From NCBI RefSeq assembly GCF_024362695.1, contig NC_065406.1, positions 7,130,001-7,194,000 of the forward strand: DNA of 64,000 bases, in the 5' to 3' direction. This document shows positions 13,801-28,800 of the stretch, in pieces. Source of the DNA: Pectinophora gossypiella. Its lineage: Eukaryota > Arthropoda > Insecta > Lepidoptera > Gelechiidae. A model generated the notes under the pieces. The model had not been told where the DNA came from. It searched no databases and saw nothing but the letters and a program-made list of their open reading frames with translations. How positions within the stretch are numbered: position 1 is the first letter of the stretch; the number at the start of each line of letters is the position of its first letter. Position numbers and translations under genes: made by a program.

Positions 13801-16800
13801 TATCTTTATCTGCCAAAACTTTTTATCAGATTTGAATTTTTTAAATTTCACGGAAATTATATTTTATAAATATTGAAATATTTATTTATGAAATAACTTC
13901 GTATGTTTTGCTTAAATATAAAATTATTTACTTATATAGTTAAAAGCTGTACTGGCTGTAATCGATGAAAAAATAATTATTCAAAGCCATTTGTTTAAGA
14001 AAAAGAAAAGAAAAAATAAATATTTAATGGCTTTCATATTATTTTTTCGGCGATATGGGCCAGATATATTATGATGAGACTAAATTTCTTACAATTAAAT
14101 TCTCCTTGGAGAATAAAACTGAAAGAAAATACTTATAAATTTTATTGCAATAGGTAGGTCCGTTAGGTAGGTATATCTCATAGAGATAGGAAATGTATAT
14201 CTTCTCTCCACACTTGTTGAATCTTCAGAGAAATACCTAGCCTACCTACTCTACATCATCGTATAAGATATACCATGCTCTACTACATGGTACCTATAAG
14301 AAGACCATACCGCTGCTATGTCCATGTTGAGGTGGTCCATTAGACTGTGGAGCAGGTTGTTGTAATCCATTTTGCCTCTTCACATATCCGAAATTTTGAG
14401 GAACTTTCGCTTTACTGGAGGAACAACTGCTGCCATTTCCACCGCTGGAAACGCTGGATGGCCGAGATCCACCACTTGGGGATTGTAGCTGAAATTAACA
14501 GTTTGCTTTTATTAATTATTAGGTAGGTATCCCTACTACTTATAAAAAGTAGGTATAAGAGTAACAAATAAAAAATATTTTGAGAACAAGGCCGGATGAA
14601 AACCCCGCTTCAAAGAAATTAAGTACCACATACCTGAGAGCCGCCACTTCTGGAAGAGTGCTGACTAGAATTTGACGCTGCATACTGTAAGTAGAGCAAA
14701 TATTGGTAATTAGACATCAACCATTCTAAACACGAGTAATAAACACTTAACTTTCGTACCTATTTATAGTTATTAACTCGGATGACATTCACTACTTGGC
14801 TAGTAAATGGGGAACGCTGAGGGCTTACCCAGTGCAAAATTGAAGACAACAGCCTGAGGGTTAAATAAAACCCGCTAATTTAATAAAATCATGTTTAAAA
14901 AAGTACTACGAGATTGCGTTAGCAGAGCCATGTCTATTGGATTTATTTGGTTGTACCTAGGTACCTATAATCTAATTTCGTTTTTCAATAAACATAACAA
15001 CATAAACAGCCTATATCATATACGTCCCACTGCTGGGCACAGGCCTCCCCTCAATCAACCGGAGGGGGCAGCAGCGTGGTGGAATATGCTTCATATCATC
15101 TCCGGTTTCACAATATACCTACCTAAGTAGGTATTATAAAATTTTACCTGTGGATGCGGCGCTATGCCAAGCTGTTGCGCGGCAGTAAGCTTCTCCCTCT
15201 TGTGGTGTTGCGGGGAGTGGTGACCCGTGCGCCGCTCCCCCTTGCGACTGTGGGACGGGCTTGGCGGCGCTTGCGCAGGCTGCCCCTGTAATGTGGGGGT
15301 TATTGGTAAATTATAGTGTTGTCGTTCAGGTGGCACATTGTTTTGATATTTTTTGGATGAGTCTAAAATCGGCATGACGATTTTGAGCTGCAGTTGATGC
15401 AGTTGCTCATGGCTATCAGAAACACTGCCCTTCAGCAATAATCCTAAGCCTGGTGCGAGCGGCTGTCTCTCTGTTTGCTGGCCATAGACACCTACAATCT
15501 ACCACGCGGTAAACCGCGCGTTATAATATGTAGACATACGATATATTACTAGTATATAGAATCACGCACCAATGGCGGAGCGCCAACGCCGGGCGAGTCG
15601 GTGTATTTCTTCCAGGTGGTGTCTCGCGGCGCGGGCGGCTGTCTTTCCGTCTGTTGGCCACAGTCCGCCTTGCTGCGCGTGCGCCCCACCACGCGGTACA
15701 CCACTCCGCCGCTGCTGCCTTCCATCCTACTGCGGCCGCCGCGTCTATTGGATATTCATTGGCTTTAGATATAAGGGAAATATTATTATTAGCTCTTATA
15801 GTTCGGTGGAGTAGAGCCTAAAAAGTCAAGTGACAAGATAGTCGTGTAATATTTGCATAACGATGAGCAATGTAGTAATACTAGATACATAGAATAACTA
15901 CCTATCACGTTGGTTCAATAGAAAAAATATAATAGCTCGGTGAGGCGTGGGCACTCAGTTCATCTTGCGATGGATGTACCTATGACTTCCCCAAACGGAA
16001 TAAAGTCGTGAGCTTATGTTGCCATTTAACATACGACACACCGTTTTATGCATGTAAGTCTCACTAAATGTCAATTTTTTTTTTTTTTTGCAAAATAATC
16101 TAATCATTTAATAATCACGAAATTACATAAATACTTAATTAACAAAAATAATGCTATTTACTGCACTCGTCAAAAAGCCCGCCCCTGACTAATCCGGGCG
16201 CGAAGGTGCCCATTACACTAGCCGCATTTCCTCGCTGTACAGCATTGGACAACCTTTGCGCCAAGAACAATCCTGCACGGGGGTCATCTCCACTCTCTCT
16301 TAAACGACGTCCGATTTCCGCTATAAATTTTTTAGCATCGCTACCCCAACCAACCCCCCACCCCCCACCCCGTTTTATGTAGATATGTTGTCGTATCTAA
16401 TATTTCCAAGGATTCAGTGTAACATAGAAATGATGAGTTACGTATCGATCAGATTGCCTCTCCTCTTTATTGTCTTAATAGGAGTACATGTCTCAATGCA
16501 CAGGATTGCACGCGGCTGCCCTCTCGTGAACTCGATTTGATACGCTCAAATGCCTTTAAATATTGATTGATATTCTGCAGGTCACAATTAGAACAAACAG
16601 TATTCATTATTGTGAAATACCTATAACCTGTAGAGCATGTATTTTTTTAAACTACTAAAAGCTCTCTTTTAGGTACTTATGACATGAGGCATCTGTACGT
16701 TAGTATTATATGATCTGTGGAAGCTGAGCTGAGCGGATAAATATCAATATTTAATAAGTTCAATGAAAACCCTTAGGAATGTTTTAAGCTCGGCGAAGTC

Positions 16801-19800
16801 GAAGCTGGAATTTTCTATTACCTTTAAACCAACCCTCATTTTGGGACTGTCGTCATGTAGGTAGGTACCTAATTTTATACAGGGGAATGACTCCCTACAT
16901 AGATGAGTCAGATAGGTATTGTGGGTATTCTGTCTGCAGTAAGTATAGTATAAAATAAGTAGGTATAAGTACCTACCTAAACCAAGGTGATATTGTAATT
17001 AAATTATTAATTATCTACTATAAATATATACATATAAATAAATGGAATTCCATAGTCTCTGCTTACCCCGGTGGGAAATACTTGGCGTAAGTTTATGTAG
17101 GTATGTGTATGTATAAATAATTATTCCAATACTAATAGTACCTTCCTAATGAGTGATTAATTACATGAATTAATACATTATCCCCAAATGTATGAGTAAT
17201 TACACAGTAGCTTGAATTACGAAATGACGATATGCCGTCTTGTTACAAACACTGTTTGTTCAATACCTAAAATTACGATACGAGTCTATCCAGAACTTTA
17301 ATTATGAATGGTACATGCTTACATACATACCTATAATATAAATCACACCCGCATTCCTGGTTGGGGGTGGGCAGAGTTATTATTATTACTGCTAATATTT
17401 TTTGTCATTGTGACATAAGCACAGATCATAAGTGACCAAATCGTACTCTATCATTTGTATTTTTTAAAAATAATGGTGACAGGTTACCAACCCCATTGCG
17501 TATTTTAGTCAGCTTACCCTATTAAACACTATCCAACTCTATTACAAAACAAAGACTTCAGATAATAGGGTAACCATGAAAGAAGTCCCGAAGCCGGGAC
17601 GCTCTAGTGTCGCAGTTTCTACATAGAATTAATATTATAATATATCAATTAGACTTTTTACGTGGCGTGGCCTAACATACATACATAAACTCACGCCTAT
17701 TTCCCACTGAGGTAAGCAGAGACTATGGAATTCCATTTGCTTCGATCCTGACATACTTCTCTTAGCTCCATATTCATCAATGATTACATACACGCACGGC
17801 GGTTCAGAGTATATCGTACTGAACCTTTTCTAAGGACATCATATTTTTAAACCTATTATTAACTTTTCGTTTGTTAATAAGGCAGTATGAAATTACAGTC
17901 ACTACCTGAAATTACAAGATTGTCCGGAACTTCAATTATAGTAAGTTACAAGTTCAACTCGGTATAAATAAATTAAAACTACGGAACTTTCTCACAAATA
18001 AGGGCCTAAATCTTTGTGTTTTCATGTAGGTACTTCTACAAATTGTCACGAAACATTTGCTAAGCAGCCTTTGCGTGTGTTCGGGGCATTTTTACGATCG
18101 CGATCGTTCTAAGCCGCACACTACTCGCTTCTGAAAATATTCGTGCCCAAATGGTTCTACTTAAGTATTTATACTTCGCAGACGATAACTAAGTGGATTT
18201 GTGCTAATAATAGGTCTCCGACCGAACGACCTCCGTGGTCCAGTGGTTGATCGTTGGGCTCACGATCCGGAGGTCCTGGGTTCGATTCCCTTTGGGTTAT
18301 TGACATAATATGTCACAAAAATGTTGCTGTCCTAACCTTCGGACAATCAGGTGATCCGCTTCGGAAGGCACGTTAAGCCGTTGATCCCGGTTACTACTTA
18401 CTGATGGAAGTAAGTAGTCGTTACATGAGCCATGTCAGGGGCCTTTGGCGGCTCAATAGTAACCCTGACACCAGGATTGATGAGGTTGGTACTCTACCTC
18501 ACAACCTACACGATAGAAGAAGAAGAAGATAGGTCTCCAATCTCTATGTACTTGTTTGTGTCTAATTATTGCAGAGCTAGTCAGGTTTTTGTGGGATTTT
18601 AGAAGTAAATGGTTGTTTAGTAATAAAGCCCGTGGAGGTTCAATAGTAACCCTGACACCAGGGTTGATGGGGTTGGTAAACTACCTCACAACCCACACGA
18701 TAGAAGTAGAAGAAGCAATAAGGCTGCCTATTGTGCTTATTTTATTCGTCTGTACATGTCCTGATTTATGTTTTGGTGCAATAAAGAAGTATTGATTGAT
18801 TGAATGAAGGTAGTAGGTGCTCGTAACATACTTGGCTATGTAGGTATATACATACCTTTATATATACATTTATAAACAACTAATTGCCCTAACAGTGCAC
18901 CTAATAAGTCTATAACTGATTTAGTGCACTGATTGTACGTAACATCAAGGATTTTCCTAATAAGCTATTTAAAATTCATTACCTAAACTGACCTAATTAA
19001 AAGAATCAATTAACTAAAACTACACGGTAGCATGCAAGTTCGTGTTGCAAACATCATGAAATCAACTTTTAGAAAATTATGTTTTCTACATTGACTCGAC
19101 CGGGAATGTAACACGGGACCTTTGGCTTACATGAATTATATAGGTGATTGATCAACCGTCACCCGCAAATGGTTCGTCCAATCCTATCTCCTTTAAGACC
19201 TCGTAATTAAAGTGGCTGTAGGTCATCTCCTGATTACTTATGGCGATGATTCGTGCTTCGGAAGGCACGTTAAGCCGTTGGTCCCGGTTACTACTTACTG
19301 ATGTAAGTGAGTAGTCGTTACACGAGCCATGTCAGGAGCCTTTGGCGGCTCAATAATAACCCTGACACCAGGGTTGATGAGGTTGGTATTCCACCTCACA
19401 ACCCACACGATAAGAAGAAGATGGCTCTGCCCACCTCATTATTCACCAGTTCATACAAACTCACCCTTACACCCACACATACTTATATTCACATACATAA
19501 ATTGGAAAAACGTACACCCTCACACACATCAATTTATCCTAACTCTTACCCCCACACATACACACTCACATACATAAATACATAATGCATTTATTTTGTT
19601 ACTGACTTATTATCGTTATGATTACTTCTACTATTATACTGGCAGACACTAAACTCGCGTACTCACACATTCATATTCCTACTTAACACACGCACCCTTC
19701 GCTCTAATACTTAGATGCAAGTTTAATTTTAAGTTTCCTTTGGCAAACTATGCGCCAACATCACATGTACCCATTTTATTACGGTTTCCCAAGATACAGG

Positions 19801-22800
19801 CTCCACCTAGTTTGGGCACCTCTGTTCATTTGGATATATTTTTAATCCTATTTATGTGCCTCATTGTATTGTTTTCTGGGGGGTTAAAATGGCCACATAG
19901 AAGCAATTCATCTAAGAAAGCAATATTGCAATTTGACATTTGCGCATATAAAAGTAAGTGCGCAATGCAAACAAATGTCAAACAGCAATATTGCTTTCTA
20001 AGATGAATTGCTTCTATTCTATGTGGCCATTTTAGCCCCCTGGTAATAAAAACATTTTTCATTTCATTAGTAGTGCAGGTATGTATATAACACAAACTCA
20101 CGACTATATTTCCAATTGGGCTAGTCAGAGGTACATCCATGTGAAGATGAACTGAGTACTCACGCTTCACCGAGCTTTCTGTTAGACCAACGAACGTAGG
20201 TGGTGGTGAGCATTATAGCGATGTATACCTATAATGTACAGTCATGAGCAATATCATGTACCCACTAAAACCCTGTTGCAGTATCGTATTTGTCATTTAA
20301 TGAGACTTACGGTTTAATTTGTCAAAAGAGTTAATATAACATGGTTTCAAAGTGTATATTACGTATATTAGTGCTCGTGAGCGTACCTCTGGGCTCTACA
20401 TTAGTGGTTAAAAAGACGTCAGTTCGATTATATTAAAATAAAAAAAAAAATCACCTAATTTCGACCTTATGAACCTTGTAGTATTTACAGGAGTTTACTA
20501 AATGAAAACTAAGTGGCTAAGCGGTACTAATAAGTCCGCCCGTTTCAGGCAATTATGGCCGAGGTAATCTGATTTCCCTAAGTCCCATTTTCGCTTTTAA
20601 AGGTGGCGGGTGGATCTCATTAAGCACTTGGTATTCAACTTCATTCCTGGCGTGTAAAGTCTACTTTGTAAAGAACAAAGTTGTATTCTTTAGTATAATT
20701 CTCTATAATCCTACGTCAGTCAGGATTACGGACACTTTCTAATTGAACTCGTTAAGTAAGTATTTATATCTTCTTTGTCTATTGTTTTAGAACAACATAA
20801 CATAGCATCGCGCCTGTATCCCCCAAGGGGTAGGCAGGGGTGTATAGTATATACAATTACACACCCAGTCCTCGCTAGCCATGTTCAAGTCCCTTATAAT
20901 AGGGGACATGTGTAATCACACTCTATTATTTTGATGTGGAAAACCTCCTACATAGGTTAAATTAACTTCCATTCTACCCGTAGGCACTATAGTTTGGGAA
21001 AGGTATATTAACGCTCTGTTGTTTATTCGCACACAGGATTTTGCGTGTGCATAACATACATACATAACCTCAAGCCTATTTCCTACCGGGATAAGCAGAG
21101 ACTATAGAATTATATTTGCTTCGATCCTGACAAATTTCTCATGCTTCCTCCACGTTCATCAATCGCTTCATACACGCACGCCGGTTCAGAGTAGATCTTA
21201 GGTACTAAACCTTTTCTAAGGACAATACATTGACCAAATTGGAGATGAATGATGAGTTACAACTCCTTCTAGGTCTTCCTCTGCCAGCCCTACCATCAAC
21301 TTTCGCTTTATATACTGCTTTCGCAATTCTAATAATTACAATGTGCTAATAATACATAACTTCTTCTGACTGTGATTCTCCAGTGGATTCTTTACACCCG
21401 ATACCAAGATGAGAAATCGTAGGGCTGGGACGGGTAGGGTTTTTTATTATTTACGCCTGCGATTCAGCATTTGATTATTTTAGAAGTGTGGGGGAAATAA
21501 TAATATCCGGTACTTCCCATATTATAGGTGCCCACCTATTTTAATACCTTTCCTTTACGTCATCTTAGCGTATTTACGTCAAGGGCAAATGTAAGTACTT
21601 TGTTTCTTATGTAAATGACATGTAATATGTTGGAAAATAAGAAATAAATTCTCTTTAACCAGAAGGGCTGAAGAGCTTTAGGATTTATTTTTAGCGATTT
21701 ACCACTCGTATGTACTCGCGCAGAAGCTTGAACTCAAAGAGGAAGGAACAATACGTACCTAATATATCTACCCCACATAGGTACACCAATAAACTCAAGC
21801 CAATAGGGAATATTCTCTAATGGTGTGGTGCAAATACAAAGTCATAAAAACAGTCGCAGGGAATTTTCCTTCTTTTCCTACATACATACATACTTACATA
21901 ATTAAAATCACGCCCACCAAGGTTTGTAAACAGAGATCATGGAAATTAATTTGCTTCGATTCTGACATAAGTAAAATACAATACAAAAACTCTTTTTGCA
22001 CATATAAACACAACACTAAAAACAATCACAAATGTGACAGGAGAAGTACAATCGGCGGCCTTATTGTTAAATAGCAATTTCTTCCAGGAAACCTAAGCAC
22101 CTATTTCATTTGCTTTCTCCACATTCATAAATCGTTTTATACATGCGCGCTATAAGCGTTACTAGACCTTTTTTTTTAAAAGAAAAGTGCCTATTTAAGT
22201 TGACTTATGCAACATGCCCGGAGTGGTAACTAGCATAAAACCTCAGTTATTCATTTCATCTTCTGGTACACAAAAGACTTGTCCATAAGACGTCTTATAC
22301 GTACCTATTTGAATGAAAAGAAAATGTTATTTAGCTATATGTGCAATGCTCTCAACATCATTTGCGCAACACAACCCGCGCCCTTATTAAAAACAACACA
22401 GCTTGCACACAATATGTTACAGTGTTCACAGAGTACTCAAAAGTAGTATATCCAGAGATCAAAGCAGATTGAATGCGGGTAGCGAGGACTAGGGTGGCCA
22501 AACATTCATTTTTTTCAAGAGACACTGTATTTATTACTATAAGATATGAGGTTAATTAGCTACATGTGATGAAATTTACCTAAGTATACTGAATAAATCC
22601 AGTTGGACTGGACATGATTGTATTATTTGTGACATGTAAAAGCTCGTAACGACAAGTAGTAGGTACATTTACTATGCCAGTAAAGTTAATAAAGGTAGCG
22701 CAAGTGCATAAAATATACACGAAATATACTTGAAGGTACAAGTAACTGCGAGTGGCTGAATCAAAAATTATCCTATTATTTGACTTCAGTAGCAGTAGAA

Positions 22801-25800
22801 CGAACAATGGTTATCAAAAAGTTAAAAATGCAACGAGGTACCAATCCTTTTAAAATAATTTGATTTACAGGACTACCTAAGTACGTGTTAAATGGGTTAG
22901 TAAACTGTGTCTAAAAATACGCCTGTAATAGGATAACCACCCGCTAGTTATAAGAAATAATCTGAATGTCCCATAAAATATGTCAGGTTTGGTCAGCCTA
23001 CTAGGTGCCGAACAATGGCTTTCAATGATGGCAGATACCGCTCCCGTTGAGATGCGCAACATGTCGTCGTGGCGTGTGCGTCAAGCTAGCGGCCTCAAAA
23101 AAAAAATGGGCACGAAAAAATAATTTGACCATACCAAATAATAGTACTCTTATTGAAAAAAATAGTACCTGTTGTAAAAAAATTAGTACCATCACGGTTC
23201 TGGATTTATAGCCATGTTTTATTGCACTTGCTAGCTTGACGGTGAGCGAAATTTGGCGAGAGTTAACGACAAGGTCTTTCGCTTTGATTTAAACGCCAAA
23301 AAATAGTACCGAAATAGTACTCACCCCCTGCAAAATACCGAAAGTATTACTTCAACGGTTCCAAAGTTATAAAGGCAGTTCTTTGATCCCGCTAGCTTGA
23401 CGTTTTGAAAATACCTATTATCTGGGGAACGCTTGCATACTTCAGTATGTAACTAATGTCAATAAACTCGTATGAAATAGTACTCCCTACCATCATAATT
23501 TTGATCCGATTCACTTTGTAGCAAAGTTAAAAAATCATCATAACCTATGCCATACATTTGTTGTTGATACAGTCACGTAGACAATTACATAACCTCACAA
23601 TTTATTCGTAAGTATTGCCATTTTGGAGGTCTACCCTACCATTTCTTTGCACTTCAGAGTGCTGCTATTACAAAAAATTCCTATTGCATACACCCATATG
23701 CACTAATTTTAATAGAAAATGGCTGCATGGGTCTAGTTCTTATCGAAAACAATCTGTGATTTTAATACATCATAATACATTTTTAATCTGCTGTTTTATT
23801 TTATAATTTATACCTTCATGTTCAATTTGTTACGGATCGAAGTGTTTGTTAATAAACAATTTGCAGTATTTGTAGAATAACTCAAAGAGTTTCAACAATG
23901 ATATTACTTTCATCTGACAACCCTGGCACTTCACCAATTTTTACCCAAAAATGGGGAAAAATACTAAAATCTGACAACATTCTTGACCATGTGTAGTAAT
24001 TTTGTTCGCGACTGTACTTGTCTTGATAAATGTATAACATAGGTTATAATGACTTTGACATATTTCTACAAAGAGAATCAGGTCCAAATTATGATGGTAG
24101 GGAGTACTATTTCATACGAGTTTATTGACATTAGTTACAAACTGAAGTGTGCAAGCATTCCCCAGATAATAGGTATTTTCAAAACGTCAAGCTAGCGGGA
24201 TCAAAGAACTGCCTTTATAACTTTGGAACCGTTGAAGTAATACTTTCGGTATTTTGCAGGGGGTGAGTACTATTTCGGTACTATTTTTTGGCGTTTAAAT
24301 CAAAGCGAAAGACCTTGTCGTTAACTCTCGCCAAATTTCGCTCACCATCAAGCTAGCAAGTGCAATAAAACATGGCTATAAATCCAGAACCGTGATGGTA
24401 CTAATTTTTTTACAACAGGTACTATTTTTTTCAATAAGAGTACTATTTTTTGGTATGGTCAAATGATTTTTTCGTGCCCATTTTTTTTTGAGGCCGCTAG
24501 CTTGACGCACACGTCGTGGCCTACTTGCCGCACTTGCCATCTGACATTTAATGCCTCCAGTCTACAACCTAACCTCCAGCGAGACAATTCAGTTCGGAAC
24601 AAAATGTCGTGGTGGTGGAAACTTTTCATCCGACATTACTTAACATAGCATGATTATCATGATAGAAGGAGAGCGACACATCGATGAGTGAAAAGACACG
24701 AGAGATATGTCACTAACCATGCTATATTAAATATTTGATAATATATTGATGCTAATTCCTGTAAATACCATCTAATTTAATTTTAAGTTATATCTGTCAT
24801 TTTCTTATCCGCCGAAAAGGAAAGGGACGGGTGATTACCCGTCGATTTGATTTGTTGATTGCTTGTCGATTGACAAGCATAAAATTTATGGAACACACGT
24901 CAATTTTAAGCACAAATCTAAACCAACCGTCTAAAAATTTTACATCAGTCAATAACCCGACACAGTTAAGTAGACAGCACGTCAAACAGATTGCATACCA
25001 GGGACGTACCTTTTTGATTCGCTCGGGTTATTCATTCATTTACTTATTCTTCCTAAAATTAAGAGCTGCCTCCCTTTCCTTTTCGACGGATATGAAAATG
25101 ACGGATATAACTTAAAATAAAATTAGGCGGTGTCTGCAGGAATCGGGGCCATTATATAATTATAACATCCAGGCAATTCTATTTGCGTAGGCTATATCCA
25201 GTAGCCTATTTGAATAGACACCTACTAACAAAGTCTAAAAATAATTGACCCATAAAGACCTGAAAAGGTCTTTGTGGGAAATGCCAGTAGAGCTTTTTTA
25301 AAAGGCACATAATATTAAAAGTACCTACCTGCTGTTAGAAAAGAATCGATCGCCTTAATCTCCACTAATACATCACTATGCTAATGAAAGTCACAACACT
25401 GGCTTCTCTACATTTTGCATTGAAGGTTTTGAAAAATGTTATTTCTGTTATTTGTATTGAAATATAAACACTATGTACAGAACAAGAACGTTCCGTTCTG
25501 TCTAATACTACTTCCTTACCTACCTATCGACACAACTATCGGTGAAACAGCAATCAAAACCAGTTGTAAAAGAAACTTGTCTTCTCTACAAATTCGTGCC
25601 TATATGGTTTAAAGTCAAATATGTTATATCAATTATTACTTTAATTACAAGTCAATAAACTTTAAATTCTGATAGATTATTTACTAATAACAAAGTATCG
25701 TAAATAAAGATAACGTACGAAAACAAAGCAAGTGCGCTTTAAGATCCGTCAAGACATATTACCATCATTGTATTATGAAAGAATTGTTGTATTCATAAGT

Positions 25801-28800
25801 GTATGAACATTAATCAGGCCTTATTTCACTGAGATGAACAGGGGCTTTGTTGGAGAATCGATATAGTTTATTTTTACTGGTCTAAAGAGTTCGCTATCAT
25901 TGTACTTAATTAGGTAAGTAAGTACTTTTAAATGTAATTTAAGGGCAATAAATTATTTACTTCAAACATGAAAATAAAATAATTACAGTATGTATCGTTT
26001 TGCTTGACTTAATAACAAACAAACTGTAATCGTTTTTAGTTAATAGCTTCATTATTAGGCTTAAAACATTTTTTATCAAAACCCGTAGCAATACCCAGAT
26101 GCCTATAAAAAATAATTAAAACTTTTTAACGAGGGATAATATTTGTTTCGTTGCATATTCGTTTTCAATTTTAATTATCAGATGCTCTCATTAACTCTGC
26201 TCCGTGAAATATTAATACAATAGTTTTTAATGGGCATATTATTATGTGGTTTGATTCGGAAACGTAGCTGCGCGTTCGATGTTTAATTTTCATTATTGTC
26301 AACCAGTGATATTTTAAAATTTAAAGCATTCGCCAACATATTCAAACTATAAAAGAAGGTACCTAGTGGGTAAGGTTTTTTTTTCTAAAGGTCCATTTGC
26401 TTTGGTACCAGTACCAAGAGGCATCTTAGAAATGGAACTAGGTTTAGTCTTGAGGCAGGTCAAACAAACTGGAACTGATTAGAGTCTGCCTTTGCGGTCG
26501 GAACTCCGCAGTGCCCTACTTACACCATAGCAAACAAGATGCACTGATTGGATCTACGTCTTGCCTTGAATTTCACATTTCCTATTTATACTTTCTTCTT
26601 TTTGATGCGATGGTAGTTAAGACAAGTTCTGCGCTAAAGCTTACTGGGAGAAACGTGTCGTTTAGCTTAGTGTCCCTAAACAGTTGAAATGTTGAACAAG
26701 GTTTTGAAAGTCAATAATGGAACATACATTATACCTAATAGGTACTTAAATCGCAAAAAATAGGACTAAGGATGTTTTTTTGTTTGTTTGTTCAAAAGGC
26801 TACCAATATAATTTTACTTTAAAACACACAAGGTTAAAATGCTCCAGTCCACTCTACGTAATACTCATAATGCGACATTTAGAACAATTATGTGCCACCA
26901 TAGAGCCGTTAATCTGCAACCCTCAAGTTTTGTCATTTGAACCATTTTGGCACTTGCCTTATTTCGGGGCAAAAGCGGGAAGAAGCGAGTGCCTAGCATC
27001 AGCTCAAATAGGCAAGGCTAGATAAATTGATAAAATGGAAAGGACATGCCACCGACGGTACGCTCGAAGGATAATTAAGGAAATGGTCCGGTATTCGTAT
27101 TTACCAGATTAACTAAGAGTAAGTATATAGGTTATAAACCATCGCTACATAGATAACAAGGAAGTAAACTAAGTATAAAAATGCCCTCTAGTTATTAAAT
27201 AACTTGTAATGTGTGTTGCTGTTGCAGTTTCCATAACACCTTTTTTGTGACGTGACTTATTGTAGATTTGCCACAGATGGCATTAACTACTTGACTGGAC
27301 AAAGTTAAATTGACCTTCAACAAGTATACCAATTGATGAATGATATTCATGATAATTACGTTGAATTTTGAAGATTTCTGAGTGAGGCATAAAAATTACT
27401 AGGTATTTTCTAGATAAAATGTGTTACTTTCACCGTTATCTAACAGAAGCGATAATAGAGTAAACATGTCAGCATGTCACAAAATATTGTTGATCACAAA
27501 CATATCAAGAGAGATTTATAGTCTCCAAGTAGTGTAACATACTAATTATTTTTATGCACCGAATTTATCAGAGGTTAAAACAGTTTTTGAATAAGGCAGC
27601 TAACTGAAATCCACGTATTTTTTGCCATTATCTAAGTAAAACCCTAAGTACGCTCTAGCAGTAAGTTAAGGCAAATTGGTATTAAGCCTTAGGCAAATTT
27701 CTCAACCAAGAAAATAGTTCATCGCCTGTCACATTTTCGCCAGCAGTTGAAAAGGCCTTAATGAAAACTCTCGCCCGGAGTCTCGTCTAATGACTCCGAA
27801 CTACACACGCCTCATTATAAGGGGGCTGAGCTCTCGTTATTTCTCTTGCCATTATTTTCGTAACAAATGACGAATGTCTGTGGATTTCTGTTTTATTTCG
27901 ACCCCGACTGTCTGCAGTCTTCTGTTAGTCTTTCAACGCGCTCATTACTTGGAAATTACTACGTGTACCGTTTGTGAAGGGAGTGTGGTATGAACAAAGT
28001 GATGATTTGAGTTTTTTCCTTAAGTTTTATGGGATTCTTGTAGCTGGAAGCCAGAATTAACTGCAAAAGCTTCACCTGAACTTCCTTTTAGACCCAATTA
28101 TTAATAAGTAGGTATCAACTTTATATTTTTCTTATAAATAGAGCGAGAATAAACATTTTCATATAATACCAGTGCTTTTGACGGTCAAAACTCCAAAAGC
28201 TATCTGGCTTGTATAAATTGAACATTCGGGGTGTACTCAAAACCGAGCGGATTTCCTCTCTGTGCAGTCGCTGCATTCAGTCAGTTATCGGAGCACAAAG
28301 TTTCTTTGACGTTCAGCGGGTACATTTGCAAGTCTGTGAATGTTAGCAATTTGAAATGTTACTTCATTTTCAAAATAGGAAAAGGCATTTTACTATTTTT
28401 GATGGTGTTGGTATCGTAGTCAGTGAGCCCTCAGCGCTTCCCATTTGTCCGGCCAATTAGTCAATACCATCTGGGGCAAACCTAGAATAAAAGACACAAC
28501 TTACCTATCTATAACATCACATTAGATGTAATGTAGGTGATACCTTATTGTGTTTACTGTTCATTGACTCATATATATTATAAATTATCCAGGTATTTTT
28601 TCAGGATGAGTGTAGTTTACATAACACTTCATAAGTGCTATATTCTCACTTTGTAAGTAGGTACTTTGATAAAGAGTTATTATTATATTTAATATGGAGT
28701 GGCCACTAGACACTTACTGGAAATTATCTTTTCACTGAGTGGCTTCGCTTACCTGCCTAACCCCGAATAAGCGTTTCAGCAGTCTATCATCGTATGTACT

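Noticed and set aside
18227..18300. tRNA gene
   Set aside because: Same argument: it is the tRNA-like head of a SINE with a 10-bp target duplication.
18805..18830. let-7-like GGTAGTAGGT
   Set aside because: Only ten bases match and there is no surrounding hairpin. It fits the general GTAGGTA bias of the region.
19740..20170. 88- and 114-codon frames on both strands
   Set aside because: Both are products of the palindromic MITE at 19876-20043 and of the adjacent repeat.
23074..24511. Maverick/Polinton or LTR element
   Set aside because: The long repeats are inverted rather than direct, the duplication is 9 bp rather than 5-6 bp, and the centre is too short and has no polymerase or integrase.
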